Virus record (IMG/VR): IMGVR_UViG_3300025131_000119
Location: 1 to 39,930 of that record
Length of the DNA stretch: 39,930 nt
Reading direction: 5' to 3' (one strand)
Source: a virus
Position numbers and translations under genes: made by a program. The notes below the pieces were generated by a model. It made no database searches, had not been told where the DNA came from, and was given only the letters and a program-made list of their open reading frames with translations. Shown here one piece after another: positions 8,396-17,234 of the stretch (its first letter is position 1; the number at the start of each line of letters is the position of its first letter).

Positions 8396-9043
8396 ATGTC
8401 TGTCTCTGCAATAAATCGTGGCATATATTCTGATGGCAGATCCGCTGGAGCCCACGCAGTGGGTAAAAACTATATTGTTACATTTAAACATGTAGCTACA
8501 GGACACTCGGTATCTTTTCCTGCTGCGATCCAAGATTTCAGCGACACTCACACCCCAGATACAAACGAGCAAACTTTTACATCCCAGATGGATCCAATGA
8601 TTCAGCAAGATGGAACAGCAAGAAACATTTCATTTAGTTTTGTTATAGGAAACTCATCTGTTGATGAAGCACGATATAATCAGCAAAGTGTAAACTTACT
8701 GCTTCAAATGATGTATCCTCGGTATGACTATGGAGATAAAACTGCTGTGGGCTCTTATATTGAGATTTCGGGATTAAGTTTTTTAAAAGACTCATCAACA
8801 AAAAATAGCACAAAGTGTTTTATAAAAAATATTTCATATCAATTAGGCACAGAACAGGGATTTATAACACCAGCCCCAGGCGAGTTATATCCAATTCTGT
8901 TAACAATCAGTATTAGCGCACAGGCACTTATTCCAGAGTCCACCAGTATACATGAGATTGACACCATTCTTGAGGCTATGGGTGAGGATCTTGAAGAGCC
9001 GTGGAGACAACCATATCCTCCGACATACCCCAGTTATAAATAA
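8396..9043 (+). CDS. Baseplate/tail-tube cap protein, first of two paralogues (gp48/gp54-like)
   Basis: This 215-residue protein shares a pattern with the next gene: a beta-rich start, a NISFSFVIGNSSVDEARYN strand-turn followed by a helix (NLLLQMMYPRYDY), then a strand-rich end. In the neighbour the equivalent is KIELSFKLPARNVADSKENL plus CQNLARIVYGKYY. Proteins with a tube-like fold that initiate the tail tube on the baseplate (T4 gp48 and gp54) occur as such a pair beside the tape measure, so that role is inferred. The start lies 5 nt after the tape-measure stop with no clear ribosome site, suggesting translational coupling. It ends in a Pro/Tyr-rich tail. The exact identity is uncertain. 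Confidence 0.55.
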   Translation: MSVSAINRGIYSDGRSAGAHAVGKNYIVTFKHVATGHSVSFPAAIQDFSDTHTPDTNEQTFTSQMDPMIQQDGTARNISFSFVIGNSSVDEARYNQQSVNLLLQMMYPRYDYGDKTAVGSYIEISGLSFLKDSSTKNSTKCFIKNISYQLGTEQGFITPAPGELYPILLTISISAQALIPESTSIHEIDTILEAMGEDLEEPWRQPYPPTYPSYK

Positions 9044-9045
9044 TT

Positions 9046-10005
9046 ATGAGTTATCAATTTTCAAATGTAAATTCTTCGGGCAGAACAAAATATTTTCCAT
9101 TACAAGTATCCCGAATTTATAAAAGCCAAACGGGTGTTATTGAAAAATCAGAGGAGTTTTCAAGATTTATTTTTTTAACCAACTATAATGAATCGTTTGA
9201 AGCCGCATGGTCAACCCACGATGCTAACTTTGGTGCTTTGAACAAAACACATAGATATTCTCAAACTAATAGAAAGATAGAACTTAGTTTTAAATTGCCA
9301 GCAAGAAACGTTGCCGACTCTAAGGAAAATTTAGAATTCTGTCAAAATCTAGCTCGCATTGTTTATGGAAAGTATTATACGAACTATGAAACCACACCAT
9401 TTGGATTTGCCATATACAATTACCAAGGAGCACTTTTTGACATTAGGCTTAACTTCGGCAATTTGATTAGAAATGAAAATGTTTATGTCTCGGACTTTTC
9501 TTTTACTCCTAACTTTGATGCAGGCATATTTGAATATAGTTCCACTCCTGTGAGCACCGAGAGCGGAGAAACTAAATTAGGAGAACTAAAGGATAGATTA
9601 TTTGCCCAAGGAAGTGCCGATTTACCAGAAACCTCGTATACTAGCCACAATGATTTGGGCAAAGTATACCCAAAGGAAGTTGAAGTTAGTATTAGTGTGA
9701 CAATTCTCCATGACTATCCACTTGGCTTCGGTGGACCACGCCGTCCAGGCGAGCCCTATAAGTGGGCTGAAAACGAAAACAGAGACTGGCCACATGGTAC
9801 AGGACCGACCTATCCCGTTCTTCAATATATGACAAAGGATAACAATGCCGCATCCGAGTCTCTTTTCGAAATAGAGGAACCAAGTGACGGCGAAGTCCCT
9901 TCCGAAACATTTGAGTCGAAAGGTGGACCAATGGATGGACGCCAGTCCGAATATGTAAAAGATTTTTATATTAATGAATACGGCGATATTGTGTTTATCG
10001 AATAA
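9046..10005 (+). CDS. Baseplate/tail-tube cap protein, second paralogue (gp48/gp54-like)
   Basis: This 319-residue protein begins 2 nt after its paralogue and shares the strand-helix pattern described there (residues about 80-125). It is longer at both ends. The middle has LFDIRLNFGNLIRNENVYVS and a DFSFTPNFDAGIFEY strand pair typical of tube-like domains. The C-terminal third is Pro/Glu-rich and ends FYINEYGDIVFIE. It may be the second tube-initiator ring, like T4 gp54 (320 aa, a close size match). No convincing ribosome site precedes the ATG, so coupling to the previous gene is likely. The T4 equivalence is inferred from size, order and pattern. Confidence 0.55.
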   Translation: MSYQFSNVNSSGRTKYFPLQVSRIYKSQTGVIEKSEEFSRFIFLTNYNESFEAAWSTHDANFGALNKTHRYSQTNRKIELSFKLPARNVADSKENLEFCQNLARIVYGKYYTNYETTPFGFAIYNYQGALFDIRLNFGNLIRNENVYVSDFSFTPNFDAGIFEYSSTPVSTESGETKLGELKDRLFAQGSADLPETSYTSHNDLGKVYPKEVEVSISVTILHDYPLGFGGPRRPGEPYKWAENENRDWPHGTGPTYPVLQYMTKDNNAASESLFEIEEPSDGEVPSETFESKGGPMDGRQSEYVKDFYINEYGDIVFIE

Positions 10006-10031
10006 ATTATATTTTAACTCTAATTATAGTT

Positions 10032-10370
10032 ATGGCTTATACAAATAAATTTAGATACAGAAACAGGTTGCTTTTTTCAAACGATAATGAACTTTATAGT
10101 GATTTACTGGAAGAGAGAGGAGTCGAGAGAATACAGCAATATATTACTGCTGAAACCATAGACTTGAGGAAGGTTGATAACATAACAACCATATCTCATG
10201 TTTGGAAAACGGGCGACAGATATTTTAAATTAGCAAACCAGTATTATGGTCGTCCAGAGCTTTGGTGGATTATCGCCTTATACAATAAGAAACCAACAGA
10301 AGGTAGTTTAAAAAGAGGTGATATGATTTTTGTCCCGACACCAGTTGAACAATTACTGTATTACTTGTAG
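10032..10370 (+). CDS. Baseplate wedge protein with LysM-like domain (gp53-like)
   Basis: This 112-residue protein has a C-terminal LysM-like signature: HVWKTGDRYFKLANQYYGRP, then ELWWIIALYNKKPTEGSLKRGD and IFVPTP. This 'start, run, W-I-Y-N-, G-, I-VP' pattern is typical of LysM-type modules in phage tail proteins, including T4 gp53, which links neighbouring baseplate wedges. T4 gp53 is longer (196 aa). The N-terminal 45 residues are charged and Tyr-rich. The next gene starts 7 nt after the stop. The domain is clear; the assignment to gp53 comes from context. Confidence 0.7.
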   Translation: MAYTNKFRYRNRLLFSNDNELYSDLLEERGVERIQQYITAETIDLRKVDNITTISHVWKTGDRYFKLANQYYGRPELWWIIALYNKKPTEGSLKRGDMIFVPTPVEQLLYYL

Positions 10371-10377
10371 GTGAAAA

Positions 10378-13300
10378 ATGGCAGACTTTACTTTAGCAGA
10401 TTATAAAATTCAAGCATATCTTTTAGCAAATGCTAAAAAGCTAGGTGAAATTACGGGCAGAACTCGCGAGCCCGTCGCCAATGTCCCTGGACTGGCTATA
10501 TTGAACAACCCGCAAAACTATGTAATTAGAAAAGCAGTGGAGACCAGTGGCACTGGGCTTAAACAATCTATTATAAACAGCTTGACTGAAAAAGATAAGA
10601 TATCTTTTGTGGATTCCCTGCCTGGTGTAGTCCGAACTTCTCTTGTGCCTTATGTAAATTTTTATAAAACCATAGTAGAGGGCGACAAAGAGGTAGATAT
10701 AAGGCTGGAAACAGGAAAGATTGACTCAGGGTTTGTTCGTTCCGCTGGGGTTAGCCAAATAGACGGAACAAATCAGTTTAGCAATCCAGGCGTGAACATT
10801 GAGAGTATTGAGATCGTTAGATTGGGCGGTAACCCTGCCGAGATTGATACTAACATTACTTTTAAAGTGGCTTTGCGGGCTCTAAGACTCGGACACTTTT
10901 TTGACAGACAGGTTGCAACTAGTCAAAATGTTAGGAAAAATTTTGATGGAGACTATCCAGAGGCTATAAAGAAACAGCTTGCTGCCGGTATTGCTTGGAT
11001 TGATCTAATCAAGATGAATTTGGAAGAGCAGGAGACAATCAAATCCAACCCAAGTTACAACGCCGTACAACAACAATTACAGAGATTTGGCACCAGATTC
11101 GGTATTGATTTTAGAGATACTTTGTTTAAAGAGGACTCAGCAGGAAATATTTATGATGATCTTAACACAAAGGTAAAAGTTGAGATTGGTTATAAAGCAA
11201 TTAAACAAGAAGTTCTGGTGGAATTAGGCTTGGATGCAAACGCTCAATCAAAAATCAATGAAACAATCGAGGCACAAAAACAAGTCTTTTTTCTCAATCT
11301 AGTTCAGAATGAAATCTCATACGACGCCAAAGATGGTGTCCAGCTTTCAATTGATTTTGTCGCAGCGGGAGCGATGTCAACAACAACAAGAAAAACTGAT
11401 CTGTTATTTGACCCAAGTTTTTTAGAAAGCGAGTTACGGCTTAACGACCAAAGGTGCAAAATATCTGAGAAGATGCCACACAAGGACGCAGGGACGGATA
11501 CTTTTTTCAATACGCAAACTGGTCGCCAGGAGACCAGAACAAGATTCTCGAACAACGTTCGGTCAATGGTTATCGACCCGTTTGCAAGCTTGAGTGGCAT
11601 GTTCGAGGATCAGGCAAAGATGCTAAACATTCAAGATGGAGCGAATACCTACGACATCGGTAACATCGACGACGAGGTGAAGACAGCCGACCTTACTTCA
11701 GGCGAGGCAAAGTCAGGTGCCATTGGACAGATTGAAAATGCTATAGATAAATTAAATCAAATAAAAAGAAACTTATTACTCAATGGGTTATATGGAGCCG
11801 CACTAATGCACGCAAATGCAGAAAGCGATGATTTGCCGATAAACTTTGACGACATTGCAGCGCGAGGCACCGCTGGAACAGGCTCTCAGATGTTAAAGTC
11901 TCGTGTTTATCTGCATCACGCAAGGAAAGATCATATTTTAAACTATGTATCATCATTTTTGTCTCCTATAAGTGACTCTAACCCTAAACCGTATGTCCAA
12001 AACTTTGGAGATTTGTATTTTTTTAGCGAGTCTGACTTGCCCGGTGCTACGGATAATGATTATCCTCAATCAGAACTTAAACGAAATGTTGAGAATTTAT
12101 CAACAAAAACAGACGAAGACTATGTTTCAGATCTTACAAATGATTCAGCATCAAACCTTATTAAAGGAAATGAGGTGCAAATTGAATTCGTATATTTTGG
12201 AGATATAATTGAGACAGCTTTAGAAATTATCGCTGCCAATAATAGACTTGGTGAAGACATCAGTAATCTACAGAGAATATTTAATAGATCCAATAATTTT
12301 AAACACGCAGGTACAAATATTGATGAGGTGGCTAAAACTTGTTTTATTGAACCTTTCTATTGGAACACTACACCACCAACCGATGTATTTAAAAAGTTAA
12401 ATGATCTCTTGGGCGGCGATATTATAATGGGTGATATTACCTATCAAAACCCAGCCGATCCAAATGATACAGTAACGGTTAATCTGGCGGATCTTCCAAT
12501 TTCTATGATAGAATATAAAAAATGGTTTGCAACCCACATCGGCGGTACAGGAAGAACAACGTTTTTTCTTAAAGACTATATCAACATGTTGATGCGCTGG
12601 GTGTCACGACTGGTCGCAGACGCCGTAAATTACAACAGAACCACAACATCAAACAAAAAGCCACCAGAGTTAGTTGTTAACAAAGTGTTTGTGAACAAGA
12701 AGCCACCCAGTGGCGGAAGTATTTTTGGTCAAGTTGTTCAAGCACCCGGCGCACCACAATCTAATGATAAGTCACAATCTGCGGTTGACACATCCAAAAT
12801 TATTAAAGTCATTAATAGTCAAGACCAAACACTTTTGAATCCAAGAGTGTTATCAATTCTGTCTCAAGCACCTTCCCCCAAATTGCCGCTACCTGCTGGG
12901 TCGAGGAATCGACGTAGTAGAGACAGGGACAAGAATATACCACACATCATTATCAATGATGCCGGAAATGGTGCGCTTAGAAGAATAAACTTTTCTAGAG
13001 AAGACATGCCAGGTCTCCGTGAGGCAAGGTTGTTTGAAGGCGAGGATTTTACTGGCACATCTCTTCTTAGGGAAAAATACAATGCTCAAATAGAGCTTGA
13101 GGGAAATAATTTTTTCAAACCAGGGACACTCCTATATGTAGAGCCTGGTGCTGTTGATTTGGGATACACTGATGATACAAACTCTTTTGCACGACAATTG
13201 GGCTTAGGAGGTTATTTTATAGTTATACGCACAACACATAGTCTATATTTTGCTGGAAAGTTTGATTGGCAAACCAGTATTTCTACACAATGGAAGTCTT

Positions 13301-13482
13301 TTGGTGATGAGTTGGCATATAAACCAAATCCAGATCCAAGACCGGGTAAGTGTCAAACTTCTTATTTGGCAAGGTATTCCAAAGCAATAAACCTCGATGA
13401 TACTACTGATCTACAAAAGTTAAAAGATCTTTCAAATAACTATGCGAGTGCAATTCTCAGAAACAAAGAGGAAAATAAGTAA
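10378..13482 (+). CDS. Large baseplate/hub structural protein (1034 aa)
   Basis: This is one of the largest tail proteins here. The N-terminal half holds beta-rich segments (PYVNFYKTIVEGDKEVDIRL; INIESIEI-like strands, then NITFKVALRALRLGHFFDRQ) and long helical stretches (about 430-470). A Pro/Ser-rich linker runs near residues 760-850. The C-terminal domain (about 885-985) reads FFKPGTLLYVEPGAVDLGYT, then LGGYFIVIRTTHSLYFAGKF. That resembles the end of phage hub proteins (gpD/gp27 type), where a strand like 'Y.V....H....G.F.T' closes the ring domain. AGGTG lies before the start. A hub or baseplate role is inferred from this C-terminal pattern and from the neighbours. Confidence 0.6.
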   Translation: MADFTLADYKIQAYLLANAKKLGEITGRTREPVANVPGLAILNNPQNYVIRKAVETSGTGLKQSIINSLTEKDKISFVDSLPGVVRTSLVPYVNFYKTIVEGDKEVDIRLETGKIDSGFVRSAGVSQIDGTNQFSNPGVNIESIEIVRLGGNPAEIDTNITFKVALRALRLGHFFDRQVATSQNVRKNFDGDYPEAIKKQLAAGIAWIDLIKMNLEEQETIKSNPSYNAVQQQLQRFGTRFGIDFRDTLFKEDSAGNIYDDLNTKVKVEIGYKAIKQEVLVELGLDANAQSKINETIEAQKQVFFLNLVQNEISYDAKDGVQLSIDFVAAGAMSTTTRKTDLLFDPSFLESELRLNDQRCKISEKMPHKDAGTDTFFNTQTGRQETRTRFSNNVRSMVIDPFASLSGMFEDQAKMLNIQDGANTYDIGNIDDEVKTADLTSGEAKSGAIGQIENAIDKLNQIKRNLLLNGLYGAALMHANAESDDLPINFDDIAARGTAGTGSQMLKSRVYLHHARKDHILNYVSSFLSPISDSNPKPYVQNFGDLYFFSESDLPGATDNDYPQSELKRNVENLSTKTDEDYVSDLTNDSASNLIKGNEVQIEFVYFGDIIETALEIIAANNRLGEDISNLQRIFNRSNNFKHAGTNIDEVAKTCFIEPFYWNTTPPTDVFKKLNDLLGGDIIMGDITYQNPADPNDTVTVNLADLPISMIEYKKWFATHIGGTGRTTFFLKDYINMLMRWVSRLVADAVNYNRTTTSNKKPPELVVNKVFVNKKPPSGGSIFGQVVQAPGAPQSNDKSQSAVDTSKIIKVINSQDQTLLNPRVLSILSQAPSPKLPLPAGSRNRRSRDRDKNIPHIIINDAGNGALRRINFSREDMPGLREARLFEGEDFTGTSLLREKYNAQIELEGNNFFKPGTLLYVEPGAVDLGYTDDTNSFARQLGLGGYFIVIRTTHSLYFAGKFDWQTSISTQWKSFGDELAYKPNPDPRPGKCQTSYLARYSKAINLDDTTDLQKLKDLSNNYASAILRNKEENK

Positions 13483-13484
13483 GC

Positions 13485-14828
13485 ATGGATCGTTTTCGTT
13501 CGAGTTTGAAGTCTTTTGAATCAAGGGGTGCATACCTTAATTACATTTCAAGACGCTCCTCTTGTAATAATTATATGTCAATCACTGATAATTATTATTA
13601 TGGAAAGGTAAATTCAAACGGAGATATTGTATATCTGTCGGAAAAATACTTGGCTACGCTGCCCACAAGGGGGCAAAAGGTGTTATACGCTTTAAACTTT
13701 GTCACGGATGCCTTTAATGATTTTAGAAAGTATTACCTTAAGGCAATCAATTCAGGTATTGTGAGAGATGATGTGTTGCGAGAAATAATCAACCCGATTA
13801 AGGGTTGGCAAAGTATTCATGAACTATATGCACAAAATATTAAAGGACTATATTCTATTGTTATAAACTCTTATTTACAAAGACAAGATAGGCTCGGAAA
13901 AGCTGCCCCAGATAATTTTGATGATTTTATGAGCGCGATTGACCTTCTTTTTTCTAAAACAGGAAAAAATGTAAACCTCTCTCGCTCCTCGTTTATCGCC
14001 TCATCGGCTGCTCCAATTTCCACAACTGGTCTTGTAATTGAATTAGCTCCGCAAAACAATAGTAGAAAAACAAGTCAACTAGCAGCAGCTTTTTTCACCA
14101 GCCAGAATTATGATTTTTATCTAAAGTCTTTAAAGAAGTTTGGATTTATGGTAGATATAAACTACCCAAGTAGAATTATTGCGGATATTGGATCCCCAGC
14201 GATGCAAGAATATATGAACAAATATGAATTAACAATTGACAACTTGTTCGATAAGTGTTATTATAAGGCAAAAGATTATGACTATGATCTAATCAAGGTT
14301 TACATGACTCAGTTTTATAACAATTACGCCAGTGACTATCCCGTAAAACAGAAAGTCATAAAGGCTGGAAAAGTTAGTGCTCAAAAATATTCTCTTGAGA
14401 CAAGAACAGTGTCTGGTAAAAAGGTGCCGACTTCATCATCTAAGGTTGTTTGCCAAAGAACTTTGAAAGAGGTGATTAGACGCGAAGCAATAACACCACA
14501 ACAATTAGAAACCATTTACAACGATGCATATTGGATTTCGTATTATCCACGACTAATCAATTACGAGATGGATAATCCCTTAGACACAAACAAAATAAAA
14601 AAAGTTGTAAAAAATTCACAAGATTTGCATAAAACACTTGGCATTGACGCAGCAAAGAGTTATATTAATGGTGTATTTAAAGTCTTGCGTTTTCCAATCG
14701 ACGGAAAACATTCAACCACGCTCCAAAAAAGCACCCTATTGACATCAGCGACATCCTCTGATACAATAGGTCCATCGACAACCAACACACCATCCGGCGG
14801 CTCATCCAGCGGTGGCGGTGGATACTAA
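13485..14828 (+). CDS. Putative virion structural protein with Gly/Ser-rich C-terminus (447 aa)
   Basis: I do not recognise a family. The protein is Tyr/Asn/Ser-rich with helical segments (GQKVLYALNFVTDAFNDFRK; FYLKSLKKFGFMVDINYPSR) and a basic middle. It ends in a Ser/Thr/Gly low-complexity tail (GGSSSGGGGY). The start is 2 nt after the stop of the hub-like gene with only a weak purine tract, pointing to coupled translation in the virion operon. It is the last structural gene before the DNA polymerase. A baseplate or neck-region structural role is the best guess from position. Confidence 0.65.
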   Translation: MDRFRSSLKSFESRGAYLNYISRRSSCNNYMSITDNYYYGKVNSNGDIVYLSEKYLATLPTRGQKVLYALNFVTDAFNDFRKYYLKAINSGIVRDDVLREIINPIKGWQSIHELYAQNIKGLYSIVINSYLQRQDRLGKAAPDNFDDFMSAIDLLFSKTGKNVNLSRSSFIASSAAPISTTGLVIELAPQNNSRKTSQLAAAFFTSQNYDFYLKSLKKFGFMVDINYPSRIIADIGSPAMQEYMNKYELTIDNLFDKCYYKAKDYDYDLIKVYMTQFYNNYASDYPVKQKVIKAGKVSAQKYSLETRTVSGKKVPTSSSKVVCQRTLKEVIRREAITPQQLETIYNDAYWISYYPRLINYEMDNPLDTNKIKKVVKNSQDLHKTLGIDAAKSYINGVFKVLRFPIDGKHSTTLQKSTLLTSATSSDTIGPSTTNTPSGGSSSGGGGY

Positions 14829-14837
14829 GAGTGATAC

Positions 14838-16040
14838 TTGTTAGTCCAAACCTTAGACGATAAAAAACACTGTGTCGGTATATACCACGACGGCAAACTA
14901 ATCTATGACTGCGAGGAGTTTGACTTCGACGCTGTATCTGCGACTTGGAACTACAATCCTGCTTTTTCACAAAAAGACGCTCTCATTGCCTCTCTATTCG
15001 TCGGCGGCAAATCCTTAAATGAAGTTTGCCCTGATTTTCTTAGACACCGCTGGGACACCATTAGCACCCGCCTGAACGCTTTCTATAAGTCATTTTCCAC
15101 TGCCAAAATAAGCTTGGATATCAATTGCTTCTTTGACCTTGTTCCTCAACGATTTTTGTTAGAATACTGCGAGGTCAAGAATAAAATTACAGATCACATT
15201 GTTAAGACACACACCAAACCTGCGAACTATGACTTCCTCCGTTCTTTGGCGGAGTTGACTTATGACATCAGCCAACAAAAGTTAAATGTTGATTACTCGG
15301 AGATCGCCCGCGACAGCCATCAACTAAAGGTACGCAACTTCCTTAAGAAGTCCAAATACACCAAACCGCACATCAACTACAATATGTGGGGCACGAAGAC
15401 TGGACGCATGACGACTTATAAGAGTTACTTTCCAATCCTCACGCTTGACAGCGAATATCGCTCTATTATCAAACCGACAAACGATTACTTCGTGGAGCTT
15501 GATTACAATGCAGCGGAACTTCGTGTTCTGCTTGGGCTCGGCGGTAAGCAGCAACCCACTGAGGATCTTCACATCTGGAACTTAAATAACATATATCGTG
15601 GAAACGGAACAAGAGATGAAGCAAAGAAGCGCATCTTCTCTTGGCTTTACAATCCTCAATCAAAAGATTATGCACCGCGCCGCTTTTATGATCGCGAGGG
15701 CATCTTAAGAAAATATTGGAATGGGCAAGTTGTCATTACTCCGATGGATCGTGTAATCAGTGCGGACAAACACCACGCATTAAACTATTTAATACAGAGT
15801 ACAACCAGTGACATTGTGTTGTCCAGAGCATTTAAAATTGCAGAGAAACTAAAAAATAAAAATTCTTTTATTTCTTTCACACTTCATGATAGTATAGTTA
15901 TAGACTTTGACGATACTGAGCGTGAATGTGTCCAAGAGTTGTTAGAGATGTTTTCTCAAACTCCTTTTGGAAAGTTTCAGGTTAACTTAAGTGCGGGCAA
16001 GTCATATGGGGATATGAGGAGGATTGAATGGACACAGTAA
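14838..16040 (+). CDS. Minimal family A (Pol I-like) DNA polymerase
   Basis: Three catalytic motifs of family A polymerases are present in order. Motif A is VELDYNAAELRVLLGL with metal-binding D222. The O-helix motif B is RDEAKKRIFSWLYNP, keeping R259, K263, F267 and Y271 of RxxxKxxxFxxxY. Motif C is FTLHDSIVIDF with H350-D351. At 400 residues it is far shorter than E. coli Pol I (928) or T7 polymerase (704): there is no 3'-5' exonuclease domain and only a reduced thumb region. The start is TTG (14838), because a stop lies just upstream in frame. It may do gap filling or repair, since a full DnaE is encoded at 32307. The last 13 nt overlap the tubulin-like gene. Confidence 0.85.
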   Translation: MLVQTLDDKKHCVGIYHDGKLIYDCEEFDFDAVSATWNYNPAFSQKDALIASLFVGGKSLNEVCPDFLRHRWDTISTRLNAFYKSFSTAKISLDINCFFDLVPQRFLLEYCEVKNKITDHIVKTHTKPANYDFLRSLAELTYDISQQKLNVDYSEIARDSHQLKVRNFLKKSKYTKPHINYNMWGTKTGRMTTYKSYFPILTLDSEYRSIIKPTNDYFVELDYNAAELRVLLGLGGKQQPTEDLHIWNLNNIYRGNGTRDEAKKRIFSWLYNPQSKDYAPRRFYDREGILRKYWNGQVVITPMDRVISADKHHALNYLIQSTTSDIVLSRAFKIAEKLKNKNSFISFTLHDSIVIDFDDTERECVQELLEMFSQTPFGKFQVNLSAGKSYGDMRRIEWTQ

Positions 16041-16864
16041 TCGGGCTTGGAAAAGCTGGTTGTGCTATTGCAGACAAGTTTGCACAATATCCTCAATATA
16101 AGACCTTTAAGATTGACTCCGAAGGTCTTGATCCTAAAAGCAAGAACTGCCATTTGCTAAAAAAACAAGACAGCCCCGAGAAATACGAGAAAGCCGTCCG
16201 CTCGATGAAGACATTCTTTGGCAGAACCACAGATAATGTCCTATTTGTATTGTCTGGCTCTGGCATGATCTCCGGTGCCACACTTCAAATTTTAAAGAAC
16301 CTCCGAGGAAAGAAAGTTAATATTCTTTATATCAAGCCAGATATGGAATTCTTGGGACACACGAACATCCTCCAAGAGCGAGTAGTAAGAAATGTTTTAC
16401 AAGAGTATACTCGTTCCGGTGTGTTCAATCGTATTTTTCTTGTAGATAACAAAAAAGTAGAAGAAGTCCTGGGCGATGTCCCGATTATTGGCTACTATGA
16501 TAAGCTAAATGAACTGATTGTCTCCACTATTCACATGGTTAATGTCTACGATCACCAGAAAGCGATCCATGCGACCCCATTTGATAAGGCAGATACAACA
16601 CGCATTTCAACATTCGGTATTGTAAATGTGGACGAGGGCAAAGAAAAGTTATTTTTTTCTCTTGACAATGTTCGAGAGAAGTGTTATTATTATGCTATCA
16701 ACTCAAAAGCATTAGAGACAGACGGAAAACTTTTGCGAACACTAACTGACAATATCAACAAGAACATTGGCAAAGACGTTCGAGCAGGGTTCCAAGTTTA
16801 CTCTACCTCTTATGAACAAAACTACGGGTACTTGGTGGCAAACACTGAGTTAACGAACAATTAA
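16028..16864 (+). CDS. Divergent tubulin/FtsZ-like GTPase
   Basis: The 278-residue protein follows the FtsZ/tubulin order. A T1-like loop VIGLGKAGCAIADKF (4-18) opens it. Next come a strand and Gly-rich loop VLFVLSGSGMISGATLQIL (71-89) where FtsZ has GGGTGTG, and KVNILYIKPDMEFLG (96-110) like FtsZ's VGVVTKPF-FEG. A strand ending FLVDNKK, an H7-like helix LNELIVSTIHMV (160-171) and a T7-like loop PFDKAD follow; D186 and D189 keep the D-x-x-D spacing of FtsZ's catalytic loop. A short second domain (190-270) completes it. It is shorter than FtsZ (about 380) and has no C-terminal tail. GAGGAGG precedes the ATG inside the polymerase gene, so the two are co-expressed. Filament formation is inferred, not visible. 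Confidence 0.68.
   Translation: MDTVIGLGKAGCAIADKFAQYPQYKTFKIDSEGLDPKSKNCHLLKKQDSPEKYEKAVRSMKTFFGRTTDNVLFVLSGSGMISGATLQILKNLRGKKVNILYIKPDMEFLGHTNILQERVVRNVLQEYTRSGVFNRIFLVDNKKVEEVLGDVPIIGYYDKLNELIVSTIHMVNVYDHQKAIHATPFDKADTTRISTFGIVNVDEGKEKLFFSLDNVREKCYYYAINSKALETDGKLLRTLTDNINKNIGKDVRAGFQVYSTSYEQNYGYLVANTELTNN
16662..16690 (+). promoter_or_regulatory. Sigma70-like promoter inside the tubulin-like gene
   Basis: TTGACA (16662-16667), a 17-nt spacer and TATTAT (16685-16690) lie within the coding sequence. It could drive the small membrane protein gene and SSB. A chance match within coding DNA is possible. Confidence 0.4.
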
Positions 16865-16871
16865 GAATTAT

Positions 16872-17147
16872 ATGAAAACCGCACTAAATTTTTTAAAAGA
16901 CCGCTGGAAAAGAATGGCTACATTGCTTGCCCTTTCTCTAATTGGCACCTTTGCAGCAATGCAGGTTCATAAAAACGGAATTGAACTTGGAAAAAAAGTT
17001 GGGCGATGTGAAGTCACTTGCGCTATTTTTATTGGAGACTTTATTGCACTCGATGGTGACGGATGCCAATGTGAACTGGCAGCAGGATTTGTTGTCACAG
17101 TTCCAATAGATCCAGATTATTTTGAAAATTCTTTGACAGAAGAATAA
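16872..17147 (+). CDS. Small membrane-anchored Cys-rich protein (91 aa)
   Basis: No family is recognised. A basic N-terminus (MKTALNFLKDRWKR) precedes one hydrophobic segment (about residues 15-32, MATLLALSLIGTFAAMQV), giving either a signal anchor or an uncleaved membrane helix. The rest would be periplasmic and carries four Cys as CEVTC and CQC, which could form disulfides outside the cytoplasm. A weak AAGA tract precedes the start, and the gap to the tubulin-like gene is 7 nt. The -35 element of the SSB promoter lies in its last codons. A role at the host inner membrane is inferred from topology only. Confidence 0.65.
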   Translation: MKTALNFLKDRWKRMATLLALSLIGTFAAMQVHKNGIELGKKVGRCEVTCAIFIGDFIALDGDGCQCELAAGFVVTVPIDPDYFENSLTEE

Positions 17148-17161
17148 AACTATGTTACAAT
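17133..17161 (+). promoter_or_regulatory. Sigma70-like promoter for the SSB gene
   Basis: TTGACA (17133-17138), a 17-nt spacer and TACAAT (17156-17161), with a second TATAAT at 17163-17168. The -35 box lies inside the end of the preceding gene. The spacer contains ATAAAACTATGTTA, a partial copy of the ATAAAACTATTTA motif seen before virion genes. Confidence 0.65.
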
Positions 17162-17171
17162 CTATAATAGC

Positions 17172-17193
17172 AAAGCGAGAGAGTTATCGCTTT
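17172..17193 (+). promoter_or_regulatory. 5'-leader hairpin upstream of SSB
   Basis: AAAGCGA (17172-17178) pairs with TCGCTTT (17187-17193) around an 8-nt loop GAGAGTTA. It would sit near the 5' end of the SSB transcript, 41 nt before the ATG, and lacks a U tract. T4 gene 32 mRNA has a 5' structure used for autoregulation, so a similar operator is conceivable here. Confidence 0.4.
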
Positions 17194-17234
17194 GACTCTA
17201 GACCAACCAGTCACAACTACAAGGAGAAAAGACA

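Noticed and set aside
9035-9042. Exact T4 late-promoter box TATAAATA
   Set aside because: It forms the last codons of the 215-aa gene and ends 3 nt before the next ATG, so RNA starting from it would lose that start. No other good sense-strand copy was noticed upstream of virion genes.
15784-15791. ACTATTTA octamer inside the family A polymerase gene
   Set aside because: It encodes conserved-looking protein sequence (LNYLIQ) and no gene starts nearby; an AT-rich octamer is expected once or so by chance.
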